Assembly: GCF_007655135.1 (NCBI RefSeq)
Contig: NC_045128.1
Location: 14,524,230-14,588,229 of the forward strand
Reading direction: 5' to 3'
Length of the DNA stretch: 64,000 nt
DNA from: Punica granatum
Taxonomy: Eukaryota; Streptophyta; Magnoliopsida; Myrtales; Lythraceae
Made by a program: the position numbers and the translations under genes. The notes below the pieces were generated by a model that was not told where the DNA came from, made no database searches, and worked only from the letters and a program-made list of their open reading frames with translations. Below, piece after piece: positions 59,101-64,000 of the stretch. Every line of letters begins with the position of its first letter. Positions within the stretch are counted from its first letter, which is position 1.

Positions 59101-59888
59101 GGCTCACGGAGGGAAGTGAATGGAGAGATTGACCTCTTGATCGATGTCAGCCCGTGCTCATTCAACGTCACATTTCAGATCCTTGACATCCCGAATGCTT
59201 TCAGCCTGCTCCTAGGAAGACCCTAGATCCACTCAGCTGGAGCTGTTCCCTCGTCCCTGCACCAAAGGATCAAGTTCATCGCGGAGGGTCGACTCACTAC
59301 GGTCAAGGGTGAAGAGGACTATGCCATCTATAAGGAAACGGATGTACCTTATATTAGCATCGGAGACGACAAGAATCTTCCATTCCATTCATTTGAGACT
59401 ATCTCAGTCATTCGGGACTATAGGGAGGTTCGTCCGTCTCGTGCTGACCGCATGGTCGGGAAAGTCCTTCTGCGTCACAACTACGTTCCCGGTACCGGGC
59501 TCGGAGCACAGGGGCAGGGGATCAATTGCCCCATCGAGATTGAAGAGTACAAGAACAGGAGGGGTCTCGGTTTTCGCCCTTCCTGCCACGAGATTATCGA
59601 GGCCCGTAAGAGCATGCACCTCCACCATCTCGCCGCATATTATGGGAAGATCAATAGGGGCATCCCGGTTCCCCCACTCTCTCACTTTTTTCCCGCACCG
59701 CCGCACGTCATCGGAGGTACTCTTGACGGCCCCTTCTCGGCTTTAGAGGACGAGCCTGTCGATCTGTCAGCCATATGTGCCGTCACTGAGGAGACTCCTT
59801 TGGGGGTCCACATCTGTCTCGTACAGGAGAATGAGGAGCTCAACAACTAGACCTCAGTCCCGCGCTACTCGGTTGTAATCGCCGATGT
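56162..59888 (+). pseudogene. gag-protease region with G-patch, inactivated
   Basis: A plausible gag start MAEKNQLAVFEGNTPPTP lies at 56162; the frame then shifts by about 56.3-56.4 kb into the one that runs to the intron. Order: Pro/Ala-rich N-terminus; capsid-like domain (57120-57500; LKVKMPKFEKYDGTKDPRHH, ALNWFMSL); Gln/Pro-rich segment; zinc knuckle variant with C-x2-H-x4-H-x4-C spacing (58150-58195, CEYHSGAPGHTTDNC); aspartic protease with MIDNGSALNVCPVS (58990-59031) and the flap-side SLLLGRP; G-patch-like segment VGKVLLRHNYVPGTGLGAQG (59455-59514). In-frame stops lie at 56893, 57367, 57517, 57904, 58501, 59224 and 59848. The protease active-site triad DNGS is present, but the protein cannot be made whole. 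Confidence 0.85.
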
Positions 59889-60094
59889 GTAAGGCTATCT
59901 ATGTGTTTGATGTTTCCCCGCGTGTCGGCATAGCCATAAGCCACATGACGAAAGATGGATTTTGTTATGGCTTCATGCTTACACCATTAATAAAATCTCT
60001 GCACGCATTTTTGAATTTTCACGTCTACTTTCTCCTTTCTTTCACTTATCTCACAACGCTATAAATTTCTAAGACTATTCATTTGAATTGCCAG
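59889..60094 (+). other. Predicted 206-bp intron between protease and reverse transcriptase
   Basis: The donor GTAAGG at 59889 and the acceptor TTGCCAG ending at 60094 are separated by a T/C-rich tract (about 60015-60055). Removing exactly 206 nt joins the protease frame to the RT frame without a shift, and the codons after the acceptor lead to RPIYFGEGLDEDG and on into RT. An alternative donor two bases earlier (GTGTAA) would break the frame. Ogre elements are known for a spliced intron at this site. Confidence 0.75.
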
Positions 60095-62390
60095 GCTCCA
60101 CTCGAATCCAAATCTTCGACACGTCGATTCGAACTCATCCGAGGAACACCTCGAAGAGTCCCGACCCATATACTTCGGGGAAGGGCTCGACGAGGATGGT
60201 CGAGTGCCCGAGATAGAGGAGAGTTTGTGCCGCCTTGAGAACCGTCAATTCACTTCAGTTGAGCCGACAGAAGAGTTCAACGTGGGTACCGAAGAAGAGC
60301 CTCACATCCTGAAGATCGGGACGAGCCTCGACTCTACATAGCGGGCCCGAATGATCGATTTCCTCAAGGAGTACCAAGAAGTCTTTGCTTGGTCTTACGC
60401 CGACATGCCAGGTCTGGATCCCTCAATAGTTAAGCACTTCCTTCCGCTCGATACAGAGAGGTTTCCACCCAAACGGCAGCATTTACGGCGTCAGCGAGCC
60501 GGCCTTCTCCTCCGCATTAAAGAAGAGGTCATCAAGCAAATCAACGCGGGCTTCCTGGAAGTTTGTAATTACTTTGAGTGGGTGGCGAACATTGTGCCTG
60601 TGGAGAAGAAAGATGGAAAAGTCAGAGCTTGCGTCGACTATCGGGATCTCAACAAGGCCAGCCCCAAGGATAACTTCCCCCTGCATCACATTGACGTCTT
60701 AGTTGACAACACAGCACGCCATACATTGTTCTCCTTCATGGATGACTTCTTCGGGTACAACCAGATTCGGATGGCCGATGAGGACAAGATAAAGACGACG
60801 TTCATCAAAATGTGAGGCACTTTCTGTTATCGAGTCATGCCTTTCGGCCTCAAAAATGCCGGGGCAACATACCAAAGGGCCATGGTCACGCTATTCCACG
60901 ATATGATGCATAAAGAGATCGAGGTCTACGTCGACGACATGATTGCTAAATCAAAAGAAGGAGAGGATCATCTCGTTAATCTAAAACCCCTATTCGACCG
61001 ACTCAAGAAGTACAAGCTTCGACTTAACTCGGCAAAGTGTGGCTCCAAGTCAGGGAAACTGCTAGGTTTCGTGGTTAGCGAACGAGGCAACGAGGTTGAT
61101 CCCGACAAGGTGAAGGCAATCAGGGAGCTACCTCCACCATCGACAGTCCGTGAAGTATGAGGCTTCCTGGGACGGCTGAACTACATTGCGCGTTTCATTG
61201 CAAACCTGACAGACAAATGTCAACCACTCTTCCGCTTGCTTCGCAAAAATGCAGCGATTAAGTGGGACGGAGAATGTCAGAAGGCCTTTGACACTATCAA
61301 GGCATACTTGGTTCAACCCCCGGTATTGGTCCCGCCTACTCCAGATCGCCCTCTTATTCTCTATCTGATAGTGCGCCGGCAATCCCTAGGATGCATGTTA
61401 GGGCAGGAAGACGAGTCCATGCACGCAGAACATGCCATTTACTATTTAAGCAAGAAGTTCACCGAAGGGGAGTCCAACTACCCGGAGATTGAGAAAATGT
61501 GTTGTGCACTGGTGTGGGTCATGCAGCGGCTCCGGCAGTACACTCTCTATCATACTATCCGCTTATTGTCAAAAGCGGATCCCCTGAAGTACTTGCTCGA
61601 TAGTCCATCTTCCATGAAGAACATTTCAAAGTGGTGATGTCAGCTGACGAAATACGACATTGAATATGTGCCCCGCACATCAGTTAAGGGGCAGGCAATT
61701 GCGGATCACTTAGCGGAGTTCCCAATCGAAGACGATACGCCGATCAACTCTGACTTTCCGGACGAAGGGATTCTCCAAGTGGACAGTGAGGAAAGCAAAT
61801 TCGCATGGATGATGTATTTCGACGGCGCAGTAAATTCCACTGGGTCCGGCTTTAGTGCAGTGCTGATATCCCCCGACGGACGCTACTATCCGGTCGCAGC
61901 AAAGGTTGATTTCCCCTGCACTAATAACGTGGTCGAATACGAAGCATGCATCATCGGCCTGCAGGCAGCGATCGACTTCAAGGTGAAGGAACTAGAAGTG
62001 TTTGGTGATTCCATGCTTACAATTTTCCAGACGTTGGGGCAATGGAAGACGAAGGACGCGAAGCTAGTGCCATATCACGAGTATCTCGAGGAGTTAGCAG
62101 AGAACTTCGAGAAAATCTCATTCACATACACACCGCGCATCAAGAACCAATTCGCAAATGCACTTGCGACGCTCGCATCCATGGTGAGCATCACAAAAGA
62201 GAATCTCATTGAGCCACTCGAAATCGAGATTGCCAAGGGCCTTGCTCACTGCGACGCAATCGAGGCAATTGACGAACAACCGTGGTATGAAGACATTAAA
62301 CATTTTCTGCAAATCGGCCAATACCGACATTCGCCAACCAGCGTGACAAAAAAACACTGCGGCGACTCGCAGCACATTACTTCTTGAGTG
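60095..62390 (+). pseudogene. Reverse transcriptase and dual RNase H region, inactivated
   Basis: RT begins near YQEVFAWSYADMPGLDP (about 60370) with VDYRDLNKASPKDNFPLHHI (60632-60692), FMDDFFGYNQI, MPFGLKNAGATYQRAM (60837-60884) and the catalytic YVDD (60928-60939). The first RNase H region carries HAIYYLSKKFTEGESNYPEI (about 61431-61490). A second, archaeal-type RNase H-like domain follows (MYFDGAVNSTGSGF at about 61812, NNVVEYEACIIGL, FGDSMLTIF). The dual arrangement is typical of Tat-group elements. In-frame stops are at 60339, 60813, 61158 and 61635. The frame is lost near the seven-A run at about 62346. Canonical catalytic residues remain visible. Confidence 0.88.
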
Positions 62391-63530
62391 GAGAGGTTCT
62401 TTATTGCCGTTCCTTCGATGCCACACTACTCCGGTGTGTCGATGAAATTGAGGCACAACGCCTTATGGAAGAGATACACGAGGGAAGTCGCGGACCCCAC
62501 ATGAGCGGGCTCATGCTCGCTAAGAAACTTTATGCGTTTGGGTTACTTCTGGTCCACCATGGAGGCCGACTGCGCCAAACACGTCAGACACTGCCACTTG
62601 TACCAGGTCTACGCCGACCAGATCAAAGCACCCCCAAATGAGCTACATCCGATGGCAGCCCTGTGGCCCTTTTCAATGTGGGGCATAGATGTGATCGGCC
62701 CCAGCAATCCCAAAGCATCCAACGGACACCTTTTCATTTTGGTGGCAATCGACTACGTCACCAAGTGGATCGAGGCCATAACGCTTGCTTCGGTCACCGC
62801 AAAGGCCGTGGCACGCTTCCTCAAGTGCAACATTATCGCCCGATACGGAGTCCCCGCGACAATCATCACTGACAACGCTAAGAATTTGAACAACAAGATC
62901 ATCGATGAGCTCTGCGAGCAATTCAAAGTGCAGCATCGTAACTCCACACCATACCGTCCCCAAATGAACGGTGCGGTGGAAGCTGCGAACAAGAACATCA
63001 AGAAGATCATCGAAAAAATGACGGAGACCTATAAGGATTGGCACGAGATGCTCCCTTTTGCTCTCTTAGCATACCGAACATCTATCCGCACTTCAACCGG
63101 GGCAACTCCGTACTCTTTGGTCTACGGCATGGAAGCCGTCCTCCCAATCGAAGTGGAAATTCCTTCCATGAGGGTCCTGGCCGAGTCAGAGCTTGAAGAA
63201 GCAGAATAGGCGAAGCAACGCTACGAACAACTCAATCTCATCGACGAGAAGTGGCTAACAGCGCTATGCCACGGCCAATGCTACCAACAAAGAATGGCTC
63301 GAGCATTCAATGCAAGAGTCCGCCACCGCGAGTTCAACCCTGGTGACCTCGTCCTGCGGAAGGTTCTTCACATTACACCTGACTCTCGGGGCAAGTTCGC
63401 ATACAAGTATGACGGGCCCTTTGTCGTCAGGGAAACCTTCTCTGGAGGAGCAATTATCTTAAGTGACATGGACGGGACAGAAAATGCGCTCCTAGTTAAC
63501 GCTGACGCCCTCAAAAAGTACTATCCCTGA
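62390..63530 (+). pseudogene. Integrase region, inactivated
   Basis: The frame is shifted from about 62346 to 62535 and then returns. The N-terminal zinc finger keeps both His but the last Cys of the HHCC set appears as Tyr (CHLYQVYAD). The core has WGIDVIGPSNPKASNGHLFI, then IITDNAKNLNN, where Ala replaces the usual Gly after Asp-Asn, and the third acidic residue in VEAANKNIKKII. A TAG at 63207-63209 precedes the C-terminal part (FNPGDLVLRKVL, YDGPFVVRE), which ends with a stop at 63528-63530. No chromodomain is seen, as expected outside the chromoviruses. Confidence 0.85.
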
Positions 63531-64000
63531 TACCTTTCTTGGTCATTCTGCAGCCTCTTCATGTCCCCGCAGACTGCAAGCTACATTACCGACATTTGTC
63601 TTCTTCTATATTCTTCAAACTCCACGCTCATGTCTTCTCAGCGCTTCCTGTCATCAACACCTGTACTCTTTCCATCTAAGATCACCTTTGAGAGAAAAGA
63701 ATAAATTTCCCGTTAGGTCGAAAACCTCCTCGATGCGACCTAGGCAAAAGTTAGGGAACGAGGGGCACGGCTTAAAATCCCGCAAAGGGGAGCCCTGGCA
63801 AAAGGAGAGCATAAATCATATTCCTTGCTAGGCTGAAAATCCGCAAAGGGCGGTCTAGGCAAAAGTTAGAGGAATCGAGAAATGCGATCGGACCCTATCT
63901 TGGGCGGTCGTAGTAAAAGGAGAGCATTCATGAGAGAAAAGTCAAAATAAAATTCCCCATCAGGTCGTCACGCGTTTTGCGGCCTGGGCAAAAATTAGGG
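63531..64000 (+). repeat. 3' non-coding tail with alternating short repeats
   Basis: From about 63711 two related units alternate: one ends CTAGGCAAAAGTTAG or a variant (63748, 63862, 63988), the other ends GGCAAAAGGAGAGCAT or GTAAAAGGAGAGCATT (about 63796, 63914). The polypurine tract and the 3' LTR are not reached before the window ends. Confidence 0.75.

Larger units (their letters stand above)
50635..64000 (+). mobile_element. Ogre/Tat-lineage Ty3/gypsy LTR retrotransposon (3' end beyond window)
   Basis: Layout on the plus strand: 5' LTR 50635-53649, primer binding site 53653-53670, 197-bp tandem duplication, ORF1 54417-55844, gag-protease from about 56162 to 59888, predicted intron 59889-60094, then RT, RNase H, second RNase H-like domain and integrase to 63530, and a repeat-rich 3' tail cut by the window edge. 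The extra ORF before gag, tRNA-Arg primer site, intron between protease and RT, dual RNase H and multi-kilobase LTRs together define the Ogre/Tat group. Each frame has in-frame stops and at least two or three frameshifts, so the copy cannot encode its own proteins. Confidence 0.93.

Noticed and set aside
1..64000. CRISPR arrays, bacterial operons, rRNA genes or a novel defence-type system
   Set aside because: The content is plainly plant nuclear DNA. Direct repeats seen are transposon-derived or microsatellites, and no gene cluster with linked functions is present.

Overview
The window is nuclear DNA of a flowering plant, almost certainly a core eudicot. The evidence is a 39-exon class XI myosin with short GT-AG introns, an Alfin-like PHD gene, an ankyrin-PGG gene, and Ty3/gypsy Tat/Ogre-lineage LTR sequence. 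The retroelement ORF1 looks like types common in Myrtales (for example pomegranate), but that species hint is weak. Three host genes are supported; most of the rest is transposon-derived.

Layout. 1-5 kb holds a degraded hAT-like element with a BED-finger remnant and two Tourist-like MITEs. 5.1-22.6 kb is a complete myosin XI-K-type gene (+), with promoter, a two-codon uORF, a start codon that is the whole coding part of exon 1, and 1,532 codons that stay in frame across all 39 exons. 23.9-25.8 kb is a three-exon ankyrin/PGG membrane protein gene (-). 27.6-33.3 kb is an array of AT-rich repeat units, one split by a 4,055-bp solo LTR with a perfect 5-bp target duplication. 33.3-33.9 kb is a foldback Mutator-type MITE with a 10-bp target duplication. 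34.3-38.5 kb is AT-rich non-coding repeat sequence bracketed by two similar ~390-bp direct repeats. 40.9-42.9 kb is a broken MuDR-type transposase (-) that appears to lack its catalytic core. 44.3-47.5 kb is a five-exon Alfin-like PHD gene (-) with a second foldback MITE about 235 bp upstream of its start codon. 49.1-50.6 kb has possible minus-strand exon fragments, including a ~150-bp tandem repeat that multiplies a mini-exon.

50.6-64.0 kb (end of window) is one Ogre/Tat-lineage retrotransposon (+): 3-kb 5' LTR, a tRNA-Arg-type primer binding site, an extra ORF1 before gag, gag-protease with a G-patch motif, a 206-bp intron predicted between protease and reverse transcriptase, RT, two RNase H regions, integrase, and a 3' tail of alternating short repeats. 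The 3' LTR lies beyond the window. Its reading frames carry many stops, nearly all explainable as C-to-T or G-to-A transitions, plus a few frameshifts, so the copy is dead. Its LTR ends match the solo LTR at 28.9 kb, so the same family has inserted at least twice here.

The three host genes are functionally unrelated: organelle transport, a membrane ankyrin protein and a chromatin reader. Exons were assigned by reading splice sites and frame by eye; no alignment or expression data were available.
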